Source: Eubacteriaceae bacterium CHKCI004
Lineage (GTDB): Bacteria; Bacillota; Clostridia; Lachnospirales; Lachnospiraceae
Direction of reading: 5' to 3'
Assembly: GCA_900016875.1 (NCBI GenBank)
Contig: FCNR01000055.1
Span: 62,001-126,000 of the forward strand
DNA length: 64,000 nucleotides
Numbering within the stretch: position 1 is the stretch's first letter; the number at the start of each line of letters is the position of its first letter. Below are positions 45,772-55,415 of this stretch, piece after piece. The notes under the pieces were generated by a model. The model was not told the DNA's origin and searched no databases. It saw only the letters and a program-made list of their open reading frames with translations. The translations under genes were made by a program, and so were the position numbers.

Positions 45772-46386
45772 ATGTACCATCTGGATAAAAAAGAAATACG
45801 GGACATCACCAATTACATTTTCCTGGAAAATGCACTGGCGCCGGCGGACGTCATCTTTATTCCCGGCTGTGCCCGGCCGGAACACACGGAAGAAGCCGCC
45901 CGGCTTTACCAGGAAGGTTATGCAACTTTGCTGATTCCGTCGGGACGCTATGCCAAAGCCGCCGGATGCTTTCAGGGAGTGGCAAAAGGCGCGGAGCGCT
46001 ACGGCACAGACTTTGCCTGCGAAGCGGACTTCCTGGCGGAAGTCCTCCGTCAAAACGGCGTCCCGGACGAAGCTGTTCTGCCGGAACGGGAAGCCACCTA
46101 CACCCTGGAAAATGCCGAAAAGACCCGGGAACTGCTCCTCAGGGAGCGGGGAGGACTGCCTCGGCGGGCCATCCTCTGCTGCAAGGCCCACCACGCCCGC
46201 CGGGCGCATTTTTACTACTCGCTGGTCTTCCCGGAGGTGGAGATTCTCGTCCATCCCACAGCTATCGACGGCATTACCCGGGAGGGCTGGCACCGCACCG
46301 CCGCCGGCCGCCGGGCGGTTCTCGGCGAACTGTCCCGGATGGGTGAACAAATACTCATGATGGAGGGCCGGATAGAATATGAGTAA
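45772..46386 (+). CDS. YdcF family (DUF218) protein
   Basis: 204 residues. The DUF218 core is visible: ADVIFIPGCARPEHTEEAARLYQEG, LIPSGR, EREATYTLENAEKTRELL, and ILCCKAHHARRAHFYY. There is no N-terminal membrane helix, so it is the soluble cytosolic version. Related E. coli YdcF binds S-adenosylmethionine, but the reaction is unknown. 40 bp after the YihY gene with AAACGGAGGA. Confidence 0.85.
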   Translation: MYHLDKKEIRDITNYIFLENALAPADVIFIPGCARPEHTEEAARLYQEGYATLLIPSGRYAKAAGCFQGVAKGAERYGTDFACEADFLAEVLRQNGVPDEAVLPEREATYTLENAEKTRELLLRERGGLPRRAILCCKAHHARRAHFYYSLVFPEVEILVHPTAIDGITREGWHRTAAGRRAVLGELSRMGEQILMMEGRIEYE

Positions 46387-46429
46387 GGTGTGAATGGAAC
46401 AAGTTTTAAAAAGTAGAAAGGGGAACAAT

Positions 46430-46894
46430 ATGAAAAAAATGAGAAATTCAACGAAACGCATGAGAACGTATCTGCTGACTGCCTTCCTGCTGGCGGCTCT
46501 CATCCTGCCGTCCACGGCGGCTTTTGCCGCGCCGCGTACGGGAACCTATGAGAAGCATTTTGTGGGAGCCGGAGCGGATTCCTACCGGACAGTAGTGATC
46601 AGGAAGATTAAGAAGAACAAGGTTGTCTTCCAGATTCAGTACGCCCGCAGCTTTCCGTTCCGGGAATCAGCCACTAACAAAATCGTGGGCAGGAGAAAAG
46701 GTAATACGGTTACATTTTCTTACAAAGAAGCAGGATGGGGTTACAGTGGAACGGGTGTGATGAAGTTTAAAAAGAATGCGGTGAAAATAAAGACATCAGG
46801 AACACCGGGTTCTGACTATGGATTTATCAGCACAGGCGGACAGACCTTCAAGCTGAAAAGAGTCAGCAGCAAGAAAAAGTTTGCGGCCTATTAA
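46430..46894 (+). CDS. secreted basic protein of unknown function
   Basis: 154 residues: a signal peptide (RTYLLTAFLLAALILPSTAAFAAPR, cleavage after AFA), then a beta-rich basic domain (VVIRKIKKNKVVFQIQYARS, KGNTVTFSYKEAGWGYSG). No family recognised. ATG 46430 after AAAGGGGAAC is preferred to the frame start at 46394, since it places the signal peptide normally. Confidence 0.75.
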   Translation: MKKMRNSTKRMRTYLLTAFLLAALILPSTAAFAAPRTGTYEKHFVGAGADSYRTVVIRKIKKNKVVFQIQYARSFPFRESATNKIVGRRKGNTVTFSYKEAGWGYSGTGVMKFKKNAVKIKTSGTPGSDYGFISTGGQTFKLKRVSSKKKFAAY

Positions 46895-46907
46895 GCGGTA
46901 CAGGCAT

Positions 46908-47453
46908 ATGGAAACAATACAAAATGAAATTATGAAAAATGAAAAGCTGCACGATAAATTTGAATTCCGGGACATTCTCCCGGAGGAGGGAGAGCAGACC
47001 GCTGAGATTGAGCGAATCTGCTTCCCTCCCAACGAGGCGTGCTCCCGGAAGATGATGCTGGAGCGGGTGGCGAAAGCGCCGGAGATGTTTCTGGTGGCGG
47101 TGGACAGGAACACAGGGAAAATTGCCGGATTCCTAAACGGCCTTGCCACCAGCGAGACCCGGTTCCGGGACGAGTTTTTCATCGACGCGGATCTCTACGA
47201 GCCGGACGGAAAGCACATCATGCTGCTGGGTCTTGATGTGCTGCCGGAGTACCGGGGACAGGGCCTTGCAACAGAACTGATGCGTCGATATCTCCAGAGA
47301 GAGCAGGAGAAGGAAAGATGTCAGGTGACGCTCACCTGCCTGGAAGGAAAAATAAAAATGTACGAGAAAATGGGATTCCGTAACAAGGGAATCTCGGATT
47401 CAGTCTGGGGCGGCGAGCAGTGGTATGATATGAGCTGCCGGCTGGATGATTAG
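46908..47453 (+). CDS. GNAT family N-acetyltransferase
   Basis: 181 residues. The GNAT motif A is LLGLDVLPEYRGQGLATELMRRYL with the acetyl-CoA loop R-G-Q-G-L-A, and motif B is IKMYEKMGFRNKGIS. It resembles arylalkylamine-type acetyltransferases (ERICFPPNEACSRKMM). ATG 46908 is used; the frame opens slightly earlier inside the previous gene. Substrate unknown. Confidence 0.9.
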   Translation: METIQNEIMKNEKLHDKFEFRDILPEEGEQTAEIERICFPPNEACSRKMMLERVAKAPEMFLVAVDRNTGKIAGFLNGLATSETRFRDEFFIDADLYEPDGKHIMLLGLDVLPEYRGQGLATELMRRYLQREQEKERCQVTLTCLEGKIKMYEKMGFRNKGISDSVWGGEQWYDMSCRLDD

Positions 47454-47471
47454 GAGGGGAGCGGCGTTCAG

Positions 47472-49064
47472 ATGACAAAAACATTTAATGTGAGCGGAGC
47501 CTGTAATCCGAGGTTACACTATATGGTGAATCTTGAGCCGCGTCTTTACGAAATAAAAAAAATGATAGATGCCGGAAAGTATTTTACTATTAACCGGGCG
47601 CGCCAATATGGAAAGACAACGATTCTGCGGGCGTTAAGCGATTATCTGCGGAAAGAATATTCTGTGCTGAGTCTCGATTTTCAGCGTTTAAGTGCGGCAG
47701 ACCTTTCCGATGAGGCTGCGTTTGTAAACGGCCTTGCCAGAGAAGTGGGACGAAAAATTTCTTTCATGGAAGGGGTGCCTGCCGGAATAAAAGAGGCGAT
47801 GAAAGAGCTGGAAGAGAAACGGTCATATCCTCCTAAAATGGCAGAGATATTTGATTGTTTTACACAGTGGTGTATGCGTACAGAAAAACCGCTGGTTCTT
47901 CTGGTGGATGAAGTGGACACGGCAACCAATAATCAGGTGTTTCTTGATTTCCTGGCACAGCTTAGGGCCGGATTCCTGGACAGAGATGAGATACCGACAT
48001 TCCAGTCTGTGATTCTTGCCAGTGTATACGACATCCGAAATGTTCAGAGAAAACTTCGCCCTGATGAGGAACACCGGGAGAATAGTCCGTGGAATATCGC
48101 GGCAGATTTTCTTGTAGATATGAGTTTTTCTGCCGGTGAAATTGGCGGGATGCTTAAAGAATACGAAAAGGATTATCATACGGAAATGGATGTCATCAGG
48201 GTTGCACATCTGCTGTATGATTATACTTCCGGATATCCTTATCTGGTATCGCGTCTCTGCTATTTTATGGATGAACGGCTTCCGGGAACCGATGCATTTC
48301 CGGACAGAAAAAGTGCATGGACAAAGAGGGGAGTTTTGGCGGCAGTAAAAATGCTCCTGGATGAAAACAACCCGTTATTCGATTCTCTCACTCATAAATT
48401 GATTCAGTTTCCGGAGCTGGAGACAGTTATTTCAAAACTGCTTTTTCAGGGGCAGGCGATTGCTTATGACCCGGATGATGTGGCAGTCAGAAATGCTCGA
48501 ATGTTTGGATTTGTTAAAGTGGAGAACTCCACGGTGCAGATTGCAAATCGGATATTTGAGACGCGGCTTTATAACAGATTTCTTTTAAATGCTATGGAGC
48601 AAGACAATGAAATCTATGCAGAAGGAGTCCGGCAGAAGAATCAATTTGTGATTAATGGATATCTGAATGTTAAATTAATTTTAGAAAAATTTGTGGAAAC
48701 CTTTGATTATCTTTACGGCGACAGGGCAGAGACCTTTATTGAAGACGAAGGCAGAAGATTTTTTATGCTGTTTTTAAAGCCAATCATAAACGGGGTGGGG
48801 AACTGCTATGTGGAGCCGCAGACCAGAAATCGGGAACGGATGGATTTGGTGATTGATTATAATGCGCAGCAATACATTTGCGAATTAAAAATCTGGCATG
48901 GAAATGCATACAATGAGCGGGGCGAAGAACAGCTTTCTTCGTATCTGGATTATTTCCATCTGAAAAAAGGATATATGCTCAGCTTTAATTTTAATAAGAA
49001 AAAGAAAATTGGTGTGCAGGAAATCAGGCTGGGAGATAAGACTCTGGTGGAGGCAGTGGTTTAG
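47472..49064 (+). CDS. AAA-ATPase-like protein with C-terminal PD-(D/E)XK nuclease domain
   Basis: 530 residues. N-terminal AAA domain with the unusual Walker A of this family (FTINRARQYGKTTILRAL) and Walker B LVLLVDEVDTATNN; C-terminal PD-(D/E)XK module with RMDLVIDYNAQQYICELKIWHG (D...ExK). The pattern matches the AAA-ATPase_like/DUF1703 proteins, numerous in gut Firmicutes and Bacteroidetes. A role in mobile-element or defence biology has been suggested but not shown. Monocistronic. Confidence 0.9.
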   Translation: MTKTFNVSGACNPRLHYMVNLEPRLYEIKKMIDAGKYFTINRARQYGKTTILRALSDYLRKEYSVLSLDFQRLSAADLSDEAAFVNGLAREVGRKISFMEGVPAGIKEAMKELEEKRSYPPKMAEIFDCFTQWCMRTEKPLVLLVDEVDTATNNQVFLDFLAQLRAGFLDRDEIPTFQSVILASVYDIRNVQRKLRPDEEHRENSPWNIAADFLVDMSFSAGEIGGMLKEYEKDYHTEMDVIRVAHLLYDYTSGYPYLVSRLCYFMDERLPGTDAFPDRKSAWTKRGVLAAVKMLLDENNPLFDSLTHKLIQFPELETVISKLLFQGQAIAYDPDDVAVRNARMFGFVKVENSTVQIANRIFETRLYNRFLLNAMEQDNEIYAEGVRQKNQFVINGYLNVKLILEKFVETFDYLYGDRAETFIEDEGRRFFMLFLKPIINGVGNCYVEPQTRNRERMDLVIDYNAQQYICELKIWHGNAYNERGEEQLSSYLDYFHLKKGYMLSFNFNKKKKIGVQEIRLGDKTLVEAVV

Positions 49065-49097
49065 CGGTATAGTATACAAAGAAATTTATTTCCCTCC

Positions 49098-49127
49098 TTG
49101 ACTTTTCCATATCCTTTAGGGTATTAT
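49098..49127 (+). promoter_or_regulatory. promoter of the pheST operon
   Basis: TTGACT (49098-49103), 18 bp, TATTAT (49122-49127). A second TTGACT at 49157 is less convincing. Confidence 0.55.
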
Positions 49128-49133
49128 GTTACC

Positions 49134-49542
49134 TGATATAAAGGCTATGAAGGTGTTGACTGTACATTTTCTGTGCGAGAGTGCCCTGTGATGGGTCTGT
49201 CCTGTATGGCGGTATGCCGTTTGTCGGTATAGGTAAGCTTGGAGAGGAGCCCGGAGGGAGCGCAGCGGATGTACGTCCCAGTAGAGACAGGCTGTCTTAC
49301 AGAGAGAAGGAATCACCGGCTGCAAGTTCCTTCAAGCTCCAGTTTGTTTTGAATTTCCGCACCGGAGCTGCACTTCGGGGAGCGCAGACAGTGATAAGGA
49401 GTGCCGTGGCGCGCGTTAAGCGTATAGAGAGTCTGATAATGATCAGGAACCAGGGTGGTACCGCGGATATAATTCGTCCCTTTCGATTCGTTGAGTCGGG
49501 AGGGACTTTTTGTCGTCCCTGGAATATTTGCCATAAGATTGG
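49134..49542 (+). promoter_or_regulatory. T-box leader controlling pheST
   Basis: The T-box sequence AGGGTGGTACCGCGG is at 49452-49466. Just after it a 14-bp stem with GU pairs (GTCCCTTTCGATTC / GAGTCGGGAGGGAC, 49476-49505) and T5 form the terminator (to 49511). About 300 nt upstream hold stem I; a UUC Phe specifier may be the TTC near 49327, but this placement is uncertain. Uncharged tRNA-Phe binding would favour read-through into pheS. Confidence 0.93.
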
Positions 49543-49569
49543 ATGTTGTATAACAGGAGGAAAAGAGGA

Positions 49570-50607
49570 ATGAAAGATAAAATCAACAGCATTTTATCAG
49601 AAGCGAAAAACAAGATTGCAGAAGCGGCCAACGAGGGCGAACTGCAGAGCGTAAAGAGCGCTTACATCGGAAAACAGGGTGCTTTGAGTCTCTTGATGAA
49701 AGAGATGCCGAAGCTGGATCCGGCGCAGCGGCCGGAGATGGGCAAGCTTATGAATCAGGCGAAGAAAGAGGTTACAGAACTGATTGATGAGAAGAGAACA
49801 GAGCTGAAGCTGAAGGCTTCGGAAGTGTCTCCGGATTTTGACTGTTCTGTTCCGGGTATTCTGCCGTCTGCCGGTGGACTTCACCCGATCACACAGATGT
49901 GCTATGACCTCAATGACGCGTTCCGTTCCATGGGATTTGAGATCTTTGAGGAAGACGAGATTACCAGCGAAATGTACGCTTTTGATAAGCTGAATTTCCC
50001 GCCGAACCATCCGGCAAGGGAGAGCATGGATACTTACTGGATTGAGGGACATGACAGCGGCAGCACCAACGAGAAGCTCTGCCTGCGTCCGCATCTGACC
50101 GGAGGAAGCGTCCGCTATATGCAGACCCACAAGCCGCCGTACCGTTTTGTGTATCCGGGACGTGTATACCGTAACGAGACCACGGACGCCCATCACGAGA
50201 GAGCATTCTTTCAGTACGAGGCGCTGATCGTGGATAAAGATATCACATTTACTTCCGGTAAAGTGATGATTCAGAGTATTTTGAGCAAAGTTTTCGGTAC
50301 CCATGTGCCGGTGCGTATGCGTTCCGGTTTCTTCCCGTTTGTGGAGCCTGGATTTGAGATCGATATGCAGTGCCAGGTCTGCGGCGGAAAGGGATGCAGC
50401 GTATGTAAGCATGTGGGATGGATCGAGGTTATGCCGGGCGGATCACCGCATCCGAACGTTCTTAGGGCAGCCGGACTTGACCCGGACGAGTACACCGGTT
50501 TCTATGTAAATATCGGTCTGGACCGTCTGGTTATGATGCGTTACGGCGTGGACGACGTGCGGCTGTTCCACAGCGCTGACTTGAGATTCCTGAAACAGTT
50601 CAAATAA
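49570..50607 (+). CDS. pheS: phenylalanyl-tRNA synthetase alpha subunit
   Basis: Catalytic subunit of the alpha2-beta2 enzyme charging tRNA-Phe. 345 residues: N-terminal coiled coil (residues 1-85), then class II core with motif 2 YRFVYPGRVYRNETTDAHHERAFFQYE and motif 3 GLDRLVMMRYGVDDVR. ATG 49570 after AGGAGGAAAAGAGG is preferred to the frame start at 49543. 11 bp from pheT; under T-box control. Confidence 0.98.
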   Translation: MKDKINSILSEAKNKIAEAANEGELQSVKSAYIGKQGALSLLMKEMPKLDPAQRPEMGKLMNQAKKEVTELIDEKRTELKLKASEVSPDFDCSVPGILPSAGGLHPITQMCYDLNDAFRSMGFEIFEEDEITSEMYAFDKLNFPPNHPARESMDTYWIEGHDSGSTNEKLCLRPHLTGGSVRYMQTHKPPYRFVYPGRVYRNETTDAHHERAFFQYEALIVDKDITFTSGKVMIQSILSKVFGTHVPVRMRSGFFPFVEPGFEIDMQCQVCGGKGCSVCKHVGWIEVMPGGSPHPNVLRAAGLDPDEYTGFYVNIGLDRLVMMRYGVDDVRLFHSADLRFLKQFK

Positions 50608-50618
50608 GGAGAGAGAAA

Positions 50619-53063
50619 ATGAAATTATCATTATCATGGATTAAGGATTATGTAAAGATTCCGGAAGATGCGGATTTAAAGAAACTTGCCTATGACCTGA
50701 CCATGTCCACCGTGGAAGTGGAGGACGTGGAATATCTTGCCGAGCGTTTTGACAATATGATCGTCGGCGTGATCGAGGCCATTGAGCCGCATCCCAATGC
50801 AGATAGATTAAGAGTATGTAAAGTAGATATCGGCGGAGGCGAGATCAAGGATATCGTCTGCGGCGGCATCAACCTGAAAGAAGGCATGCGCGTTGCCGTA
50901 TCCTGCCCGGGCGCCGTTGTGCGCTGGCACGGAGAGGGAGAACCGGTGGTCATCAAGAATTCCAAGCTCCGCGGCGTTGCCTCCTACGGTATGATCTGCG
51001 CGTCCGATGAGATTGGACTGGGCGAGCTGTTCCCGGCAGAGCAGGAGGCGGAGATTCTCGACCTTTCTGCTTTTGAAGTTCCGGCAGGTACTCCGCTGGC
51101 AGACGCTCTGGATATGAACGATGTACTTCTTGAGATTGACAATAAATCTATGACAAACCGTCCGGACCTCTGGGGTCACTACGGTATCGCCCGCGAGATC
51201 GCGGCGCTTTACGACCTGCCGCTTAAAGAGATCAAGCCGTTCGAGACCGATGTGCAGTCCGATTTCAAGGTGGAGATCGATGATCCGGACAGATGTACAA
51301 GATATATTGGTGTGGAAATGTCCGGCGTGGGCGTAAAACCGTCACCATACAAAATGCAGAACAGAATCTGGAAGGTGGGCATGCGCCCGATCAACGCGCT
51401 GGTTGATATTACCAACTACGTAATGCTTGCCACCGGTAACCCGACGCACGCTTTTAATGCGGACAATATTACAGACCACATCGTGGTAAGGCATGCCGGT
51501 GAAGGAGAGAAACTGCTTCTGTTAAATGACAATGAGATCGAGCTTTGCGCTGACGACCTGGTGATCACAGACTCCGAGGGCCCGGTTGCCCTGGCCGGCG
51601 TCATGGGCGGCGCAAAGGATTCTATCCTTCCGAAGACAGAGCGCGTGATTCTGGAGGTTGCCAACTTTGAAGCCACCGGCATCCGCCGTACAGCGCTCCG
51701 TTATGATACCCGTACAGAGGCTTCTTCCAGATACGAGAAAGCCATCGATCCGGAGAGATGTGACCAGGCTCTGGCGCTCTCCATGCAGTATTTCAAAGAA
51801 CTGTATCCGGAACTGAAGGTGACAGGATTCTGCGATAACTATGTAAAGAAACTGGAGAGAGCGCAGATTGACGTGAACCTGTCCTGGCTGGAAAAGAGAC
51901 TGGGCAAACATCTGACCAACGCTGAGATGCAGGGCAAGCTGGAACAGCTGGGCTTTGACGTACAGATTGACGGCGACAACATGCACGTGACTGCGCCGAC
52001 CTGGCGTTCCACCGGCGACATTTCCATCAAGGACGACGTGATGGAAGAGGTTGCCAGAATGTACGGCTACGACAACTTCGAAGCCACTGCATTTGCCACT
52101 ACATTTACAGCGGCCATCAATCAGAAAGACAAGAGTCTTGTGAGAAATATCAAAGAGTATCTGGCTGTGCGCTGCGGCATGCAGGAGGTATACACCTATC
52201 CTTGGATGAACGATACATTTGTAAATGCTGTTCTTCCGAATACCGACGGAATCCTGAAGCTTTCCACACCGCCGGCGCCGGATATGAGTTATATTCGTTC
52301 CTCCCTGCTGCCGAACCTCTGCGAGGCAGTGGCGAAGAATGAGCGTTACTTCCACACCTTCTCCATCTTTGAGGAGGCGCAGGTATTCTTCGACAGAAAT
52401 TATACTTCCGTCTATGACGAGACCGAATCTCTGCCGGAGCAGCGCAGACATATCGGAGCGGCTTTCGCAAGCAGCGAAAAGGATATCAACACCCTGTTTA
52501 GAGAGGCGAAGGGCGTGCTGGAAAATATGCCTCGCTACACCCACATGGAAGCCTACGAGTTCAGAAAAGAAGAGAAACCGTCCTGGGCTGACAACGTGGT
52601 ATGGCTGAACATTTATCTGGACGATGAGAAAATCGGTGACATGGGCCTGATGGCGAAGAAAGTATCCATGGAGTGCGGCATCAAGAATCTTTCCGTCATG
52701 CTCTTCGAGCTGGATGCCACCAAGCTGAAACCGCTCAAATCCAGAACCAATACATTTGCTCACCTGGCAGAGTATCCGGAGACCGATTACGATATCTCCA
52801 TGCTCTTTGATTCCAATGCGGTATGGCATGATATCTACGATACCATCATGGGCAAGAAGAAAGCAGCGGCCCTTGTCAAAGACGCAGCCTTCGTGGATGA
52901 GTACAGAGGAAAACAGATTCCGCAGGGCAAGAAGTCTGTGACCATCCGCCTGACTATCGGTTCCGATGAGAAGACGCTGACTTCCCAGGAAATCGAAAAC
53001 ACTGCCAACCAGGTAATGAAGAAACTCGGAAAGAGAATGGGCGCAGAGCTCAGAACACAGTAA
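50619..53063 (+). CDS. pheT: phenylalanyl-tRNA synthetase beta subunit
   Basis: 814 residues with the full bacterial domain set: N-terminal B1, the EMAP-like tRNA-binding domain (FDNMIVGVIEAIEPHPNADRLRVCKVDIG), the B3/B4 editing domain (about 210-380), B5 (about 405-475), a degenerate class II core, and the C-terminal ferredoxin-fold anticodon-binding domain (AEYPETDYDISMLFDSNAVW). Pairs with PheS. An antisense frame of 542 codons lies across it and is not a gene. Confidence 0.98.
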   Translation: MKLSLSWIKDYVKIPEDADLKKLAYDLTMSTVEVEDVEYLAERFDNMIVGVIEAIEPHPNADRLRVCKVDIGGGEIKDIVCGGINLKEGMRVAVSCPGAVVRWHGEGEPVVIKNSKLRGVASYGMICASDEIGLGELFPAEQEAEILDLSAFEVPAGTPLADALDMNDVLLEIDNKSMTNRPDLWGHYGIAREIAALYDLPLKEIKPFETDVQSDFKVEIDDPDRCTRYIGVEMSGVGVKPSPYKMQNRIWKVGMRPINALVDITNYVMLATGNPTHAFNADNITDHIVVRHAGEGEKLLLLNDNEIELCADDLVITDSEGPVALAGVMGGAKDSILPKTERVILEVANFEATGIRRTALRYDTRTEASSRYEKAIDPERCDQALALSMQYFKELYPELKVTGFCDNYVKKLERAQIDVNLSWLEKRLGKHLTNAEMQGKLEQLGFDVQIDGDNMHVTAPTWRSTGDISIKDDVMEEVARMYGYDNFEATAFATTFTAAINQKDKSLVRNIKEYLAVRCGMQEVYTYPWMNDTFVNAVLPNTDGILKLSTPPAPDMSYIRSSLLPNLCEAVAKNERYFHTFSIFEEAQVFFDRNYTSVYDETESLPEQRRHIGAAFASSEKDINTLFREAKGVLENMPRYTHMEAYEFRKEEKPSWADNVVWLNIYLDDEKIGDMGLMAKKVSMECGIKNLSVMLFELDATKLKPLKSRTNTFAHLAEYPETDYDISMLFDSNAVWHDIYDTIMGKKKAAALVKDAAFVDEYRGKQIPQGKKSVTIRLTIGSDEKTLTSQEIENTANQVMKKLGKRMGAELRTQ

Positions 53064-53140
53064 AAACAGTATTGAGATAAAAAAGAGCCTTGTGTGGATT
53101 CCATGCAGGGCTCGCTCATTGAAAAGGACAGGATAAATAT

Positions 53141-54166
53141 ATGAAAACAAGTGATTTTTATTATGACCTGCCGGAAGAGCTGATCGCCCAGGACCCGCTG
53201 GAAAATCGGTCAGACTCCCGGCTCATGGTACTGGACAAGGAAACCGGGGCGGTCAGCCATCACGTGTTCCGGGAGATCGTGGACTATCTGAATCCGGGAG
53301 ACTGCCTTGTCATCAACGATACAAAGGTAATCCCGGCCCGGCTCATCGGTGAAAGGGAAGGAACCGGGGCGAAGATAGAGGTTCTCTTGTTAAAGAGAAA
53401 GACCGGCGACGTCTGGGAGACCCTCGTAAAACCCGGCCGTAAGGCGAAGCCGGGCACCCGGATTCAGTTTGGCGGCGGCCTGCTGGTGGGCGAGGTAATG
53501 GATATCGTCGACGAGGGCAACCGTCTGATCCGGTTTGAATTTGAGGGCATCTTCGAGGAGATTCTCGACCAGCTGGGACAGATGCCTCTGCCGCCGTATA
53601 TCACCCATCAGCTCAAAGACAAGGACAGATATAACACGGTCTATGCCACCCACTCCGGCTCGGCGGCAGCGCCTACGGCAGGGCTTCATTTCACGCCGGA
53701 ACTGCTGAAGACCATCGAAGAAAAAGGCATCGACATCGCCAGAGTAACACTTCATGTGGGACTGGGAACCTTCCGCCCGGTGAAGGTGGATGATGTGGAA
53801 AACCATCACATGCACTCGGAGTTCTACATGATCGACGAGGAGGCGGCGGAGAAAATTAACCGCGCCAAAGAAAACGGAAAAAGAGTCATCTGCGTGGGAA
53901 CCACCAGCTGCCGGACCATCGAGTCCGCCGCCGACGAAAACGGCAGACTGAAACCGTGCAGCGGATGGACGGAGATCTTCATCTATCCGGGCTACCAGTT
54001 TAAAATACTGGACTGCCTCATCACCAACTTCCATCTGCCGGAATCGACCCTGATCATGCTGGTATCTGCCCTGGCCGGAAAAGAACATGTACTGGCAGCC
54101 TATGAAGAGGCGGTGAAAGAACGATATCGGTTCTTCAGCTTTGGAGATGCGATGTTTATTTGTTGA
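53141..54166 (+). CDS. queA: S-adenosylmethionine:tRNA ribosyltransferase-isomerase
   Basis: Transfers and isomerises ribose from S-adenosylmethionine onto 7-aminomethyl-7-deazaguanine in tRNA, giving epoxyqueuosine. 341 residues with [53 protein letters not shown]-like [11 protein letters not shown], and [18 protein letters not shown]. It is co-directional with pheT, 77 bp after it, rather than with the other que genes 10 kb away. tgt and queG/H are not in the window. Confidence 0.97.
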   Translation: MKTSDFYYDLPEELIAQDPLENRSDSRLMVLDKETGAVSHHVFREIVDYLNPGDCLVINDTKVIPARLIGEREGTGAKIEVLLLKRKTGDVWETLVKPGRKAKPGTRIQFGGGLLVGEVMDIVDEGNRLIRFEFEGIFEEILDQLGQMPLPPYITHQLKDKDRYNTVYATHSGSAAAPTAGLHFTPELLKTIEEKGIDIARVTLHVGLGTFRPVKVDDVENHHMHSEFYMIDEEAAEKINRAKENGKRVICVGTTSCRTIESAADENGRLKPCSGWTEIFIYPGYQFKILDCLITNFHLPESTLIMLVSALAGKEHVLAAYEEAVKERYRFFSFGDAMFIC

Positions 54167-54232
54167 TATAATGCCTGGAAAATGTAAATATTGTTTTAGA
54201 AAAGTTTTGTTGGTGATAATTTAGAAAAGGTG

Positions 54233-54337
54233 TTGACTTTTTCGCCAGAATCGCATATTATAATATCAGCTAAGCAATAAGGAAAGTTAGCTTCCATGAA
54301 GAAACGAAATCCCCCAGAGCGGCCACTCTGAGGGATT
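54233..54337 (+). ncRNA. candidate antisense RNA (antitoxin) opposite the small hydrophobic ORF
   Basis: Plus-strand promoter TTGACT (54233-54238), 17 bp, TATTAT (54256-54261). The RNA would start near 54268, form an AGCTAA/TTAGCT hairpin, and stop at AAATCCC-C-CAGAG / CTCTG-A-GGGATTT (54307-54337). The same stem can terminate the convergent toxin mRNA, so the two RNAs overlap at their 3' ends. Confidence 0.5.
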
Positions 54338-54381
54338 TCTCACTCTTTACGGCGAGCTATTCCGCTTAGGCTGTTTGCTGT

Positions 54382-54471
54382 CTAATTGTCACTGTCCAGC
54401 CATTTGCGTATGTAATAGCTAATTACATCCGCTGCGACAGTGACAAACAACAAGGAAATAATGTCTCCCAT
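54382..54471 (-). CDS. small hydrophobic type I toxin-like peptide
   Basis: 29 residues: a short start MGDIISLLF, one membrane helix through VTVAADVISYYI, and a polar end RKWLDSDN. The ribosome site AAAGGGGGTGG is very strong, typical for type I toxins. The pattern hydrophobic helix-YYI-KWLD is that of the putative holin-like toxins (TxpA/BsrG-like group) of Firmicutes. A candidate antisense RNA is convergent at its 3' side. It is too short for usual gene calls. Confidence 0.68.
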   Translation of the reverse strand: MGDIISLLFVTVAADVISYYIRKWLDSDN

Positions 54472-54620
54472 GAATCCACCCCCTTTCTTCTGGAGGTACG
54501 ACAGCATATTTATGATAACACATATGAAAACAAAAATCTACTAATAATATATAATATATTAAAATACAATAATGAATCATATGGGATAAAACAAGATGAG
54601 AATATTTAATTTGAATTTTT

Positions 54621-55415
54621 TTAGATATGACAAATTTGAATACCACATTTTTTGGCGAGAGCCGCGGAAGCAACATTATCCGGGCGGATCCGGGCAGTAA
54701 ACTGTCTGAATCCGCCTGTTTTGCGTCCGTAGGCAAGCAGTGCGAGAAGCACTTCCTTGGCGAGCCCACGACGCTGATATTTTTGCAGCAGGGCATAGCT
54801 TACCTCGGCGGAAAGAGAGAGGCCATCGGAGGCAATCTCAGTAATTCCGGTAAATCCGGCAATTCCCATAAAATTCCCCGTCTCTTTCTCTAAAACTGCA
54901 TACAGCCCAAAGTCAAAAAACGGATACTGATGCCGTATATAATTCATAAGAAAATCTTCCGGGTTGTCGCAGCCGGCAGGAAAAAAGCATCCCTCCGGAT
55001 TCTGCGCATTTTCTTCCTGAAGAAGCAGCAGAGCATCGAAGTCTTCTGCGGAAAGCTCCCGAAGCCGACAGCGTTCCGTCTCCAGAATCCACATGGGACG
55101 TTCGTAATGACGGCAGTACACTTTGTAGAGAAAATCCCGTGTCAATGCTTCCGGAGACAGAATCAGCCAGGGTGTTCCCATCAACTCCTCCGAAGAATTG
55201 CCGTCGTGAGAGACAGCGATGACCGGAAGCCCCGCCATCTGATGCCGCTGGATGGCTTCGTCGGTGTCGCAGAGAACGATTGTGGTGCATGGCGTTTTGC
55301 CTGCCGCCTCTCCAGCACTAAGAGAACAGGACAAAGCCTCTGCCGCACTGCGGTAGGCCTTGTTGTAGGGCGATTTCATATCAAACTGGAGAATAAAATG
55401 TAAAGGTGTTTGCAT
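54621..55415 (-). CDS. HAD-like / GNAT fusion acetyltransferase
   Basis: 264 residues in two parts. Residues 1-115 resemble the C-terminal half of a HAD phosphatase (TTIVLCDTDEAIQRHQMAGLPVIAVSHDG, LMGTPWLILSPEAL) without a catalytic Asp-x-Asp. Residues 120-264 are a GNAT domain (ETERCRLRELSAEDFDALL, and QKYQRRGLAKEVLLALLAYG with the acetyl-CoA loop). The start ATG 55415 follows GGAAAGG; the frame opens at 55487. Substrate unknown. 55416-55558 upstream contains nothing recognised. Confidence 0.82.
   Translation of the reverse strand: MQTPLHFILQFDMKSPYNKAYRSAAEALSCSLSAGEAAGKTPCTTIVLCDTDEAIQRHQMAGLPVIAVSHDGNSSEELMGTPWLILSPEALTRDFLYKVYCRHYERPMWILETERCRLRELSAEDFDALLLLQEENAQNPEGCFFPAGCDNPEDFLMNYIRHQYPFFDFGLYAVLEKETGNFMGIAGFTGITEIASDGLSLSAEVSYALLQKYQRRGLAKEVLLALLAYGRKTGGFRQFTARIRPDNVASAALAKKCGIQICHI

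Noticed and set aside
49157-49190. Second TTGACT as an alternative pheST promoter
   Set aside because: No good -10 hexamer 16-18 bp downstream; the upstream TTGACT-18-TATTAT is better.
51522-53150. 542-codon open frame on the minus strand across pheT
   Set aside because: It lies opposite a fully conserved PheT; no ribosome site or family features. It is a by-product of codon bias.
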